Assembly (NCBI GenBank): GCA_031556335.1
Contig: JAVBTE010000077.1
Location: 1-19,995, forward strand
Length of the DNA: 19,995 nt
From: Limiplasma sp031556335
GTDB lineage: Bacteria; Bacillota; Clostridia; Christensenellales; Aristaeellaceae
Direction of reading: 5' to 3'
Part shown: positions 6,336 through 13,580 of the stretch, piece after piece
Position numbering within the stretch: position 1 is the stretch's first letter
How the letters are laid out: every line of letters begins with the position of its first letter
Notes under the pieces: generated by a model
Told to the model about the DNA's origin: nothing
The model's database searches: none
The model's input: the letters and a program-made list of their open reading frames with translations, nothing else
Translations under genes and position numbers: made by a program

Positions 6336-6370
6336 AATGGCCACCGCGATGATTCGCGGCGGCCATTTGC
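6336..6370. terminator. Terminator-like hairpin after DUF1653
   Basis: AATGGCCACCGCG (6336-6348) pairs with CGCGGCGGCCATT (6355-6367) with a single mismatch and a 6-base loop, followed by a short T-run (6366-6368). It probably ends the ABC-F/DUF1653 transcript. Confidence 0.55.
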
Positions 6371-6396
6371 CCTATATTGGGTTTTCTTGGAGGGGG

Positions 6397-6437
6397 TTAG
6401 GGGGAACCTTCTTTTACAAAAAGAAGGTTCCCCCTAA
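6397..6437. terminator. Perfect 19-bp inverted repeat after the PPK2 gene
   Basis: TTAGGGGGAACCTTCTTTT (6397-6415) is complementary base for base to 6419-6437, with a 3-base loop. It lies 11 bases beyond the stop of the minus-strand PPK2 gene and is flanked by ACGTCCCCGTCCC, the complement of the dispersed repeat leader, so it may be another member of that family acting as a terminator. Confidence 0.6.
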
Positions 6438-6448
6438 CGTCCCCGTCC

Positions 6449-8359
6449 CTACTCGTCCCCTCGCAGGGCCTGCTCGATGGCCTCGATGGCGGTTTGCAGC
6501 ACCTTGAGCCGGGCAAACTTTTTGTTGTTGGCCTCCACCACCACCCAGGGGGCGTAATCGGTGTGGGTGCGGCTGAGCATGTCGTTCACGGCCTGCTCGT
6601 ACTGGGGCCATTTGTCCCGGTTGCGCCAGTCTTCCTCGGTAATTTTCCACTGCTTGTCCGGGGTGTCCCGGCGCATTTCAAAGCGGCGCAGCTGCTCGTC
6701 GGAATCAATCTGCAGCCAGAATTTGCGCAGGATAGCGCCATGGGCGTGCAGTTCCCGCTCGAACTGGTTGATTTCCTCATAAGCGCGCTGCCACTGGGCT
6801 TTTGTGCAAAAGCCCTCCACCCGTTCCACCATGACCCGGCCATACCAGGTGCGGTCAAAGATGGTCACGTGCCCGTTTTTGGGCAGGGACTTCCAAAAAC
6901 GCCACAAATGGTGATGGCTTTTTTCCTCGGGCGTGGGTGCGGAAATGGGCACCACTTCAAAGCCCCGGGGGTCCAGCGCGCTGGTCAGCCGCCGGATGCT
7001 GCCGCCCTTGCCGGCCGCGTCCCAGCCTTCAAAGCACAAAATGAGCGGGATTTGCCGCCGGTACAGTTCCCCGTGAAGCTTGCGAAGCTTTTTCTGGGCC
7101 TCGTCAACGGCCTGCTTATAGTCCGGGCTGACGGGCTGGTCCGGCTCGTAGGTGGAAAGCGGGGGGATGGCGCAGGGGGGAATGCTCTCCACATGGGGCA
7201 GGGTCGGGGTGTCCCAGGTTCTGTCGCCTGCCTTGCGTTCCGCGATGACCTTTTCAAAGGCGTCGATGACGATTTCATAAAGCTGGCGCTTGCAGGCCCG
7301 CTTGTCTTCGCTGCGCAGCACGTGCCACAGGGTTCCGTCGAAGTGGGTGCGGGCCATCATGCCGTCGTACAGCTGCATCATCTCTTCGTAATGCTCGTTC
7401 TGGTCCCAGTCGTCTGCGGTAACCCGCCAGCGGGTGGCCTTTTTGCTCTCCAGGGCCTTGAGGCGCTTTTTCTGCTCCTTCTTGGAGATGTTGAAAAAGA
7501 ACTTGATCAGCAACGTTCCATCGCAAACCAGCTGGCTTTCCATTTGCGCAATCTGGGCGTAATGCTCTTCCAGTTGCTTGCGGGCGGACTTTTCCCGAAG
7601 GCAGGCGTCGGAAACCTCCTGATACCAGCTGCCCAAAAACAGGCTGATATGCCCCTGGGCAGGCATGGCGGTCCAATAGCGGCGCATGAGGGGATAGCGC
7701 AGCTCCTCCTCTGTGCGCTTGCCCAAAACGTGCACCTTGTAGCCCCGGGGGTCCAGCCCCTCCAGCAGCTCGCCCAGCATTACGCTTTTGCCGGACTTGT
7801 CCCACCCCTCCAGGGCGATGACCACGGGAATGCCAAGGGCGCGAATCTCCTGCTGCAGGGCCATCAGGCGGGTGGCGAGGGCGTCAAAGTCGGCATCCTG
7901 ACCGGAGGAAGCGGAAGCAGCCACTTCCGGGTCCATAGCGATGGCTGTTTTCGCGGATGGAACCATGGCAAGGGCTTCTTCTTCCGTAGCCGCCGCAGGC
8001 AAAGGATTTTTTTCAGGCTTTTTTCGGGGCGATGCGGCGGGTTTGGCGGCGGGGCGCGCTTTGGCGGAAGGCCTTCCGGCAGGTTTGGCAACAGCCTTCG
8101 CAGGGGGAACCGCACCGGCCTTCGTCTTTGCGGAAGCCCTGGTGGCAGTCTTGGCGGCAGGCTTTGGGCCGGTTTTCCCGGCGACTTTTGCAGCAGAAAC
8201 CGCCTTCGCTTTTGTGGCGACGGCCTTTTCGGCAGGCTTTGCGCCAGTGGCGGCCCTGCCCCGGGAAGGAGCCCTTTTGGGCGTTTGATCGGCTTTTTGG
8301 GTGTTTTCGTTATCCGGCTGAGAATCCAAAGAAGGCTGGATCGGTTCGTTCAAGACCAT
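6449..8359 (-). CDS. Tandem PPK2-family polyphosphate phosphotransferase with histone-like N-terminal tail
   Basis: The 636-residue protein has two PPK2 domains (about 155-375 and 410-630), the layout of class II PPK2 such as polyphosphate:AMP phosphotransferase, which moves phosphate from polyphosphate to a nucleotide. Domain 2 has the full motifs: GWDAAGKGG (445-453) and DRTWYGRV (502-509). Domain 1 keeps GWDKSGKS (185-192) but reads LGSWYQEV (242-249) where DR(S/T)WYGRV is expected, so it is probably structural or regulatory. Residues 20-120 are an Ala/Lys/Pro-rich tail with about 19 Lys and 7 Arg, like histone H1 or AlgP tails, which is not usual in this family. The GGAGG lies only 2 bases before the ATG at 8357-8359; a TTG two codons later (8351-8353) is 8 bases away and may be the true start. 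AMP specificity is inferred. Confidence 0.88.
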   Translation of the reverse strand: MVLNEPIQPSLDSQPDNENTQKADQTPKRAPSRGRAATGAKPAEKAVATKAKAVSAAKVAGKTGPKPAAKTATRASAKTKAGAVPPAKAVAKPAGRPSAKARPAAKPAASPRKKPEKNPLPAAATEEEALAMVPSAKTAIAMDPEVAASASSGQDADFDALATRLMALQQEIRALGIPVVIALEGWDKSGKSVMLGELLEGLDPRGYKVHVLGKRTEEELRYPLMRRYWTAMPAQGHISLFLGSWYQEVSDACLREKSARKQLEEHYAQIAQMESQLVCDGTLLIKFFFNISKKEQKKRLKALESKKATRWRVTADDWDQNEHYEEMMQLYDGMMARTHFDGTLWHVLRSEDKRACKRQLYEIVIDAFEKVIAERKAGDRTWDTPTLPHVESIPPCAIPPLSTYEPDQPVSPDYKQAVDEAQKKLRKLHGELYRRQIPLILCFEGWDAAGKGGSIRRLTSALDPRGFEVVPISAPTPEEKSHHHLWRFWKSLPKNGHVTIFDRTWYGRVMVERVEGFCTKAQWQRAYEEINQFERELHAHGAILRKFWLQIDSDEQLRRFEMRRDTPDKQWKITEEDWRNRDKWPQYEQAVNDMLSRTHTDYAPWVVVEANNKKFARLKVLQTAIEAIEQALRGDE

Positions 8360-8453
8360 TCCCTCCCATTTGATCGCGGAATGTGTTGCCTATCAATTCC
8401 CTTCCAAGCACCGCTTTTCCTGCTTTTCGGCTATTTTTTACAGGGGCGGTTTC

Positions 8454-8482
8454 TTGCGCGGCCTGTAAGGATATGGTATCAT
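8454..8482 (+). promoter_or_regulatory. Promoter for the SDR gene
   Basis: TTGCGC (8454-8459), a 17-base spacer, then TATCAT (8477-8482) with TGG before it as an extended -10. The ATG at 8527 lies 44 bases downstream. The 167-base interval is shared with the divergent PPK2 gene, for which I saw no convincing promoter. Confidence 0.6.
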
Positions 8483-8526
8483 GGCCTCACAGAATCCATT
8501 CATCAAAAGAGAAAGAGGGAACGTGG

Positions 8527-9552
8527 ATGAAAGCGTTATTGATTGGCGGCACCGGCATTATCAGCGCGTCCATCGCGGAGCGCTGCGTTCAGCTGGGCTG
8601 GGAGCTGTATTTGCTTAACCGGGGAAACCGGTCCGATTTTGTGCCCAAGGGCGCGAAGGTCATTCAGGGGGACATGAACGACCTGGCGGATGTGGAGAAA
8701 AAGCTGCAAGGACACCATTTTGACGTGGTGGCCCAGTTCATCGCCTACACCCGGGATCAGGTGGAGCGGGACATTCAGCTGTTTCAGGGCAAGACGGACC
8801 AATATATGTTTATCAGCTCGGCCTCCGCGTACCAAAAACCTCTGTCCTATCCCTTTGTTACGGAGAGCACGCCCCTTTGCAATCCCTTCTGGCAGTACAG
8901 CCGGGACAAAATCGCCTGCGAGGAGGCCCTGATGAAGGCGTACCGGGAAAGTGGGTTTCCCATCACCATCGTGCGCCCCAGTCACACCTATGGCAAGCAG
9001 AGCGTGCCCCTGGCGCTGCATGGCAAGAACGGCAGCTTTGCGGTGGTGGACCGCATCCGGCAGGGAAAAAAGGTGATCGTGCCCGGCGACGGCCTGAACC
9101 TGTGGACGCTGACCCACAGCGACGATTTTGCCGTGGCCTTTTGCGGCCTGATGGGCAACATCCACGCCATTGGCGAGAATTACCAGATCACCGGAGATGA
9201 GCAGCTTACCTGGAACCAGGCGTATCACCTGGTGGGTCGGGCGCTGGGCGTGGAGCCCAAGCTGGTCCACATTGCCAGCGACGTGCTGGCCGCGGCCTGC
9301 CCCGGCTATCGCGGCTCCCTGCTGGGGGACAAAAGCAACAACGCGATTTTTGACAACACCAAGGTGAAGCGTGTGGTGCCGCAGTTTAACGCCACCATTC
9401 GTTTCAGCGATGGCGTGCGGGAAACCATCGAATACATTTACGCCCATCCGGAATACCAGCGCCCCGACCCGGAGTTTGACGCCTGGTGCGACGCCATGAC
9501 CCAGGGCTACGAAAGCGCGGTAAGCAGCCTGCCCAAGTACGACATGGAGTGA
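8527..9552 (+). CDS. NAD(P)-dependent epimerase/dehydratase-like extended SDR
   Basis: The 341-residue protein starts MKALLIGGTGIIS, a Rossmann dinucleotide-binding motif in which the third glycine is replaced by serine (Ser13), as in CSP41-like SDRs. The active-site region has ISSASAY (Ser98-Ser100) and YSRDK (Tyr124, Lys128), so a working catalytic set is present. VRPSHTYG and LTHSDDFAVAF match the later landmarks of nucleotide-sugar epimerases. ATG 8527 is chosen for AGAGGGA just upstream and the direct start of the Rossmann strand; a longer frame from 8383 would cover the promoter. It is a single-gene unit ending at a strong terminator. The substrate is unknown; a sugar or sugar nucleotide is the family-based guess. 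Confidence 0.87.
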   Translation: MKALLIGGTGIISASIAERCVQLGWELYLLNRGNRSDFVPKGAKVIQGDMNDLADVEKKLQGHHFDVVAQFIAYTRDQVERDIQLFQGKTDQYMFISSASAYQKPLSYPFVTESTPLCNPFWQYSRDKIACEEALMKAYRESGFPITIVRPSHTYGKQSVPLALHGKNGSFAVVDRIRQGKKVIVPGDGLNLWTLTHSDDFAVAFCGLMGNIHAIGENYQITGDEQLTWNQAYHLVGRALGVEPKLVHIASDVLAAACPGYRGSLLGDKSNNAIFDNTKVKRVVPQFNATIRFSDGVRETIEYIYAHPEYQRPDPEFDAWCDAMTQGYESAVSSLPKYDME

Positions 9553-9603
9553 CGGGGGCTACCGCCCTGGACCCCTTATTTCACCGCGCTTCACGCGGTG
9601 AAA
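9552..9603 (+). repeat. Dispersed hairpin repeat, copy C (partial)
   Basis: Only the last part of the unit is present: an ACCGCCCTGGACCCC remnant and the third hairpin, TTTCACCGCG (9579-9588) with CGCGGTGAAA (9594-9603), loop CTTCA. As in copies A and B, it begins right after a gene stop. Confidence 0.75.
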
Positions 9604-9640
9604 GGGAAAAAGATTACAAGTACAATCCGTTTTTATGCGT

Positions 9641-9675
9641 GAAAGCGCCCCGTTTGGGGGCGCTTTCATGCATTT
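9641..9675. terminator. Bidirectional terminator between convergent genes
   Basis: GAAAGCGCCCC (9641-9651) pairs perfectly with GGGGCGCTTTC (9657-9667), the pairing extends outward with one mismatch, and ATGCATTTTT follows. It serves the plus-strand SDR gene and can also serve the minus-strand small membrane protein gene that ends at 9686. Confidence 0.8.
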
Positions 9676-9685
9676 TTCAGCCGCC

Positions 9686-10045
9686 TCATTCCCCATCCAT
9701 CCTGTCCACAATGGCGGCTGCGGGAATGGCCAGGAATATCAGCCAGCCGGGGTGCCACAGGTGGAAGAAAAAGCCCAGCACAAGGTAGATCAGCGTGATC
9801 ATGACGGGGTTGCACAGCTTTTGCAGCGGGGTTTTGGGGTGCATGTAGTAAAGCGGGATGGTAAAAAACAAAAGCCAGCCGGGGTGCCACAGGTGGAACA
9901 CGCTGCCCAAAAACAGATACAGCCCCGTGATGAAAACGGGGTAAAGGCCGCCCATCCGTTTGCGGTGCTGTTCTTCCTCACGGCGGGCCTTCGCCTCGTA
10001 GTAGCTGCCTTCCGGGCCCAGGGGATTTTGGTTTTGGTCCGTCAT
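9686..10045 (-). CDS. Small membrane protein with internally duplicated two-helix unit
   Basis: A 119-residue protein with a charged N-terminal part (1-32, including ARREEEQHRKR) and two copies of a hydrophobic unit at about 35-67 and 79-112. Each copy has (Y/N)PV then FHLWHPGWL, a further hydrophobic run and IP, offset by 44 residues. Each unit looks like a membrane hairpin, giving four segments. Similar WHPGWL hairpins occur, as I recall, at the ends of some clostridial regulatory or membrane proteins, but I cannot name a family with confidence. GGAGGG lies 6 bases before the ATG. The codon pattern and RBS make it a real gene. Its function is unknown. Confidence 0.8.
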   Translation of the reverse strand: MTDQNQNPLGPEGSYYEAKARREEEQHRKRMGGLYPVFITGLYLFLGSVFHLWHPGWLLFFTIPLYYMHPKTPLQKLCNPVMITLIYLVLGFFFHLWHPGWLIFLAIPAAAIVDRMDGE

Positions 10046-10117
10046 GGGAAACCCTCCTTGCGCAAAACGCTATGCATTCATCGCCCTGCGGGCGAGTCCG
10101 TTGCCTTGATATGCCCC

Positions 10118-10126
10118 ATGATAGCA
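10118..10126 (-). promoter_or_regulatory. Possible extended -10 for the small membrane protein
   Basis: On the minus strand the sequence reads TG-C-TATCAT, an extended -10 about 70 bases before the gene start. It has the same TGnTATCAT form as the SDR promoter. No good -35 is seen at 17 bases. Confidence 0.4.
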
Positions 10127-10204
10127 TATTTTGGGGGGAGGGAAAAGCAAGGTACGGCCAAAAAGCGCTGAAGATATCGTAAAAGAATGGTGAGAAATTG
10201 ATGA

Positions 10205-10240
10205 GAGAGAAAATGGAGGACCGCGCCGCGCGCGGTCCTC
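10205..10240 (-). terminator. Terminator downstream of the hibernation factor gene
   Basis: On the minus strand GAGGACCGCG (complement of 10231-10240) pairs perfectly with 10216-10225, with a 5-base loop, and CATTTTCTCTC follows. It lies beyond the repeat copy at 10241-10312. Confidence 0.6.
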
Positions 10241-10312
10241 ATGAAGGGCCCAGGGCAAAGCCCTGGGCAGGGGTTTAGGGGCGCAGCCCCTAACGTCCCC
10301 GTCCCCCGTCCT
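10241..10312 (-). repeat. Dispersed hairpin repeat, variant copy D (minus orientation)
   Basis: Read on the minus strand it has the same leader (GGACGGGGGACGGGGACG), then TTAGGGGC with GCCCCTAA, then CCCAGGGC with GCCCTGGG. The stems differ in sequence from copies A and B but the order and spacing are alike. It follows the minus-strand hibernation factor stop within 10 bases, so orientation tracks the gene it follows. Confidence 0.7.
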
Positions 10313-10319
10313 CCTATCC

Positions 10320-10865
10320 TCAGGCTTCCGGTTCCATCAGGCCCAGATCGCCGTCTTTGCGCAAATACAGCACATTGGTGCGGTCGGTGTCCGCGTTGAC
10401 AAACACGAAGAAGCTGTGTCCCAAAAGCTCCATCTGCAAAATGGCGTCGTCCACGGACATGGGGCGCACGGGGAAGGTTTTGTTCCGGACGATTTTGCGG
10501 GCAGACTCCTGGGCCGGTTCGTCCATTTCTTCCACATATTCGTATTCCTGGTTTTTGAAGGCGTCGCCCCGAAGCCGTTTTTCCAGTTTGGTGCGGTGCT
10601 TGTGCAGCTGTTTTTCCAGCTTGGCCAGGGCCTGGTCGATGCTTACATAAAGATTATCCTCATGGCTCGCCTCAGCGCGGAGCATGGCCCCCTCAAAAGG
10701 AACGGTGATTTCGCAGGTGCGGCGGTTGTTTTTTTCCTTGCTAAGACGTACCTGGATTTCGGTGTTCTGGTCGAGATAACGCTCCATTTTGGCGGTTTTT
10801 TTCATGACCCTGTCGTGTACGGCATTTGAAACAGTCATGGTTCTGGATGTAATGGTAGTCTTCAT
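10320..10865 (-). CDS. hpf: Long-form ribosome hibernation promoting factor (HPF/S30AE)
   Basis: The 181-residue protein has the N-terminal S30AE domain (about 1-100, MKTTITSRTMTVSNAVHDRV onward, with EITVPFEGAMLRAEASHEDNLYVSIDQALAKLEKQL). A linker and the C-terminal dimerisation domain (about 125-181, with RNKTFPVRPMSVDDAILQMELLGHSFFVF) follow. Long HPF pairs two 70S ribosomes into 100S dimers in stationary phase or stress. AAGGAG about 9 bases before the ATG supports the start. The gene often precedes secA in Firmicutes; here it follows the phosphonate operon after 210 bases with no homolog of secA in view. A weak promoter candidate is TTGAGA-16-TACTGA at 11031-11058 on the minus strand. 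Confidence 0.95.
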   Translation of the reverse strand: MKTTITSRTMTVSNAVHDRVMKKTAKMERYLDQNTEIQVRLSKEKNNRRTCEITVPFEGAMLRAEASHEDNLYVSIDQALAKLEKQLHKHRTKLEKRLRGDAFKNQEYEYVEEMDEPAQESARKIVRNKTFPVRPMSVDDAILQMELLGHSFFVFVNADTDRTNVLYLRKDGDLGLMEPEA

Positions 10866-11075
10866 CAGCGGTTGCTCCTTTACGTGTAATGGGGAAGCGA
10901 GCCGAAGGAAAAGCGGTGGTACGCCAAGGGCCTCACGCTCCTTTTGGGGTCGCTTGGGAAAGGGGAGAGGTATGGGTCGGTTTTCCTTCTATGAAAATAT
11001 ATTCGGCAAAAAGAAGGCTTTTCCTGCCCCTCAGTATGAACAAACGGGAAATTCTCAATACGCGGAAAGGAAAAA

Positions 11076-12227
11076 TTAGAGACACTCCTCCAAAATGGCC
11101 AGGGCCTCCTCCTTGGAGAACACGATGGGGTTGTTGTCCATGCGGCCTGCGGTGAAGGTAAGCTCCGCAATGGCGGCCAGATGTTCCTGTTGGATGCCGA
11201 AGGCGGACAGGCGCAGGGAGTGAATGCCGTGGGTGACGCCGGCAAGCCAGGCCTCGAAGCCTCCGTCCGGCTGGAAAAGGTCCAAAAGGTCCTGAATTTC
11301 GGGAACGGCGGCCAGGTTCCGGCGCAGCACCGGGCGCAGGGTAAGGGCGGCTGCATAGCCGTGGGCCACCCCGTGGAGCATGGTGAGGGGATAGCTAAGG
11401 CTATGGCAGGCGGTGGTGCGGGTGCCGGAAAAGGCCAGCCCGGCCAGCAGCGAGGCCATGCACATCTCCTGCCGGAAAGCAAGGTTTTGGGGCTGGGCCA
11501 GGGCCTGGGGCAGAAAGCGGCGCACCTTGCCCACGGCGGATAGGGCCAGCGCCTGGCTGAGCGGCGTGCGTGCCCGGGCCCAAAAGGCTTCCATGGCATG
11601 GCTGAGGGCGTCCAGCCCGGTGGACAGGGTCAGCCCGGCCGGCATGCCCGCCGTCCAGTCCGGAATGAGGATGGCGGCCTTGGCAAAGCATTCCGTGCAA
11701 TCGATGGAAAGCTTTTGGTCATGGGCCGGGTCCCAGATGGTCGCCCATTTGGTTACCTCGCTGCCGGTGCCCGCCGTGGTGGGCATGGCGATCAGGTCCA
11801 CAAAGGGGTGGGGCGCAAGGTAGTCCTTTTGCCGGATGGCCTGGCGCAGCCCGTCCAGGTCGGCGGCGGAGGCCTCCGGCATGTGCCAGAACGCGCTGAG
11901 ACCCTTGCCCAGGTCAATGCAGCTGCCGCCCCCGATGGCCAAAATGGCGGTGGGGGAAAATTCCTGCTGCCGAAGCTGGCCAAGCAGCGCCAAAAGATCC
12001 TCTACGGAAGGATTGGCGGGGATCTCGGTCACCAGTTGCACGCTGTGCCCGTCGCCCTGAAGGGCAGTGAAAAAGGAGGCCAGCGCAAGCTCCCCGCACA
12101 GAAAGCGGGGGCACAAAATCAGCAGCCGGTGCTTTTCCCGGCGAAGCAAATCCCGCACCGCCGCTTCGCCCGCTTCCTTGGGAAGCACGCGGATGTCCAC
12201 AGGGGAAAAAGGAGAAAAGAACGCCAT
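11076..12227 (-). CDS. phpC: Iron-type alcohol dehydrogenase, probable phosphonoacetaldehyde reductase
   Basis: The 383-residue group III (iron-dependent) alcohol dehydrogenase has the nucleotide-binding segment AIGGGSCIDLGK (97-108) and PTTAGTGSEVT (149-159). The metal ligand set is D206, H210, H275 and H289 (GLDALSHAMEAFW; CHSLSYPLTMLHGVAHG). Inside a PEP mutase operon such enzymes (PhpC and relatives) reduce phosphonoacetaldehyde to 2-hydroxyethylphosphonate with NAD(P)H. AAGGAGG, 10 bases before the ATG, overlaps the end of the preceding gene, leaving a gap of only 15 bases. No transaminase gene is present, so hydroxyethylphosphonate rather than aminoethylphosphonate is the expected product. 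The substrate is inferred from gene context. Confidence 0.85.
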   Translation of the reverse strand: MAFFSPFSPVDIRVLPKEAGEAAVRDLLRREKHRLLILCPRFLCGELALASFFTALQGDGHSVQLVTEIPANPSVEDLLALLGQLRQQEFSPTAILAIGGGSCIDLGKGLSAFWHMPEASAADLDGLRQAIRQKDYLAPHPFVDLIAMPTTAGTGSEVTKWATIWDPAHDQKLSIDCTECFAKAAILIPDWTAGMPAGLTLSTGLDALSHAMEAFWARARTPLSQALALSAVGKVRRFLPQALAQPQNLAFRQEMCMASLLAGLAFSGTRTTACHSLSYPLTMLHGVAHGYAAALTLRPVLRRNLAAVPEIQDLLDLFQPDGGFEAWLAGVTHGIHSLRLSAFGIQQEHLAAIAELTFTAGRMDNNPIVFSKEEALAILEECL

Positions 12228-12242
12228 AAAAGGCAGACCTCC

Positions 12243-13538
12243 TTACTCTTCGGTGGGAATCAAATTCAAAATCTGCTTGATGGGCATGCACAAAGCGTCC
12301 GCTTCCAAAGACCGGCCGTTTTGCAAAATGGTTTCCGCCGTGCGCACCATGGCCGGGAAGGCGCTGCGCAAAAGCTGGTTGGCATGGATGACAATGTTGG
12401 CGCCAGCCTGTTCCAGCTCTTTTTCCGTCGCGGCGTTGTAGGTGGTGGGCACCACCACGATGGGCGTGGTTTTGTCCGTTTCCCGAAACAGCCGCAGAAA
12501 TTCAAAAATCTCATCCGGGGTCTTTTGGCAGCTGTGAATCATGATGCCGTCGGCCCCGGCCTGCACATAGGCCCGGCAGCGGGCAAGCGCGTCGTCCATG
12601 CCCTGGTTTAAAATGAGGCTTTCACAACGGGCGAAAATCATGAAATCCTTGGTCTTTTGGGCGGCTTTCCCGGCCCGCAGCTTCTCGCAAAACGCGGCCA
12701 CGTCCTCCTGCTGCTGGGCGGCCTCGGTGCCGAAGAGGGAGTTTTTCTTCAGCCCCGTTTTGTCCTCAATGATGACGGCGGAAATGCCCAGGCGTTCCAG
12801 GGTGCGCAGGTTATACACAAAATGCTCCGTCAACCCGCCGGTGTCTCCGTCCAGGATGATGGGCTTGGTGGTGACCTCCATGATCTCCTCCAGGGTGGCG
12901 ATGCGGCTGGTGAGGTCCACCAGCTCTATGTCCGGCTTGCCCTTGGCGGTGGAATCGCAAAGAGAGCTGACCCACATGGCGTCAAAGCTTCTGGTGCCGC
13001 CCTGGGCGTTTACCTTGGCGGTTTCCACAATCAGGCCCGTAAGGCCGTTGTGGGCCTCCATGACGCTGATGCAGGGCTTGATTAACAAAAGCCGACGAAG
13101 CCTGCCCCGGCGCACCTCCGGCATGCTCAGCTGGAAATCCAGGGAGGAGAGGGTTGCCTCGGTGGCGCTGTGGGTGTAGGGCCATTCCACCAGCTCGCCG
13201 CAGTAGGTGGCCAAAAGCGCGATCACTTCCTCCCGCACCCGGGACTGCACGCCGGTGCGCCAGTCGTCGCCGTGAACGACGATGTCGGGCTTTCGGGACA
13301 AAAGCACGTCGCGGTAGCTGAGGGTGTTTTGTACCACCACGTTTTTGACCCCAACAAGGCTTTCAAACAGGCGGATGCGCTCGGAAAGGGGAATGAGGGG
13401 ATAGCGCTTGTAGGTGGCGATGACCTCGTCCGTCAGTACGCCCACCGTCAGCTCGCCCAGTTCCGCCGCCCGCTGAATGATGGAGATATGGCCGCTGTGG
13501 AGAATGTCGGTGCTAAAGCACATGTAAACCTGTTTCAT
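12243..13538 (-). CDS. pepM: Phosphoenolpyruvate mutase with N-terminal cytidylyltransferase-like domain
   Basis: The C-terminal domain (about 145-431) is PEP mutase: ILDGDTGG (228-235) holds the metal-binding aspartates and EDKTGLKKNS (258-267) is the diagnostic EDKx5NS motif separating it from isocitrate-lyase relatives. It converts PEP to phosphonopyruvate, the step that creates the C-P bond. The N-terminal domain (1-135) is a TagD-like nucleotidyltransferase with H14-S-G-H17; where such domains usually end in a GIS(S/T)T motif, this one reads SATEATLSS (124-132), so CTP use is doubtful. ATG 13538 is preferred over a TTG at 13544 because AAGGCGG is 8 bases upstream. The gene is second from the end of the phosphonate operon. 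The PEP mutase call is firm; the role of the N-terminal domain is unknown. Confidence 0.93.
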   Translation of the reverse strand: MKQVYMCFSTDILHSGHISIIQRAAELGELTVGVLTDEVIATYKRYPLIPLSERIRLFESLVGVKNVVVQNTLSYRDVLLSRKPDIVVHGDDWRTGVQSRVREEVIALLATYCGELVEWPYTHSATEATLSSLDFQLSMPEVRRGRLRRLLLIKPCISVMEAHNGLTGLIVETAKVNAQGGTRSFDAMWVSSLCDSTAKGKPDIELVDLTSRIATLEEIMEVTTKPIILDGDTGGLTEHFVYNLRTLERLGISAVIIEDKTGLKKNSLFGTEAAQQQEDVAAFCEKLRAGKAAQKTKDFMIFARCESLILNQGMDDALARCRAYVQAGADGIMIHSCQKTPDEIFEFLRLFRETDKTTPIVVVPTTYNAATEKELEQAGANIVIHANQLLRSAFPAMVRTAETILQNGRSLEADALCMPIKQILNLIPTEE

Positions 13539-13580
13539 CTGCAATACCGCCTTTTATGTGATCAGAATGGAGAGGAACGC

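Noticed and set aside
6494..8530. A 678-residue open frame on the plus strand opposite the PPK2 gene
   Set aside because: It is the antisense shadow of a GC-rich gene with clear PPK2 motifs; it has no family landmarks and a biased composition.
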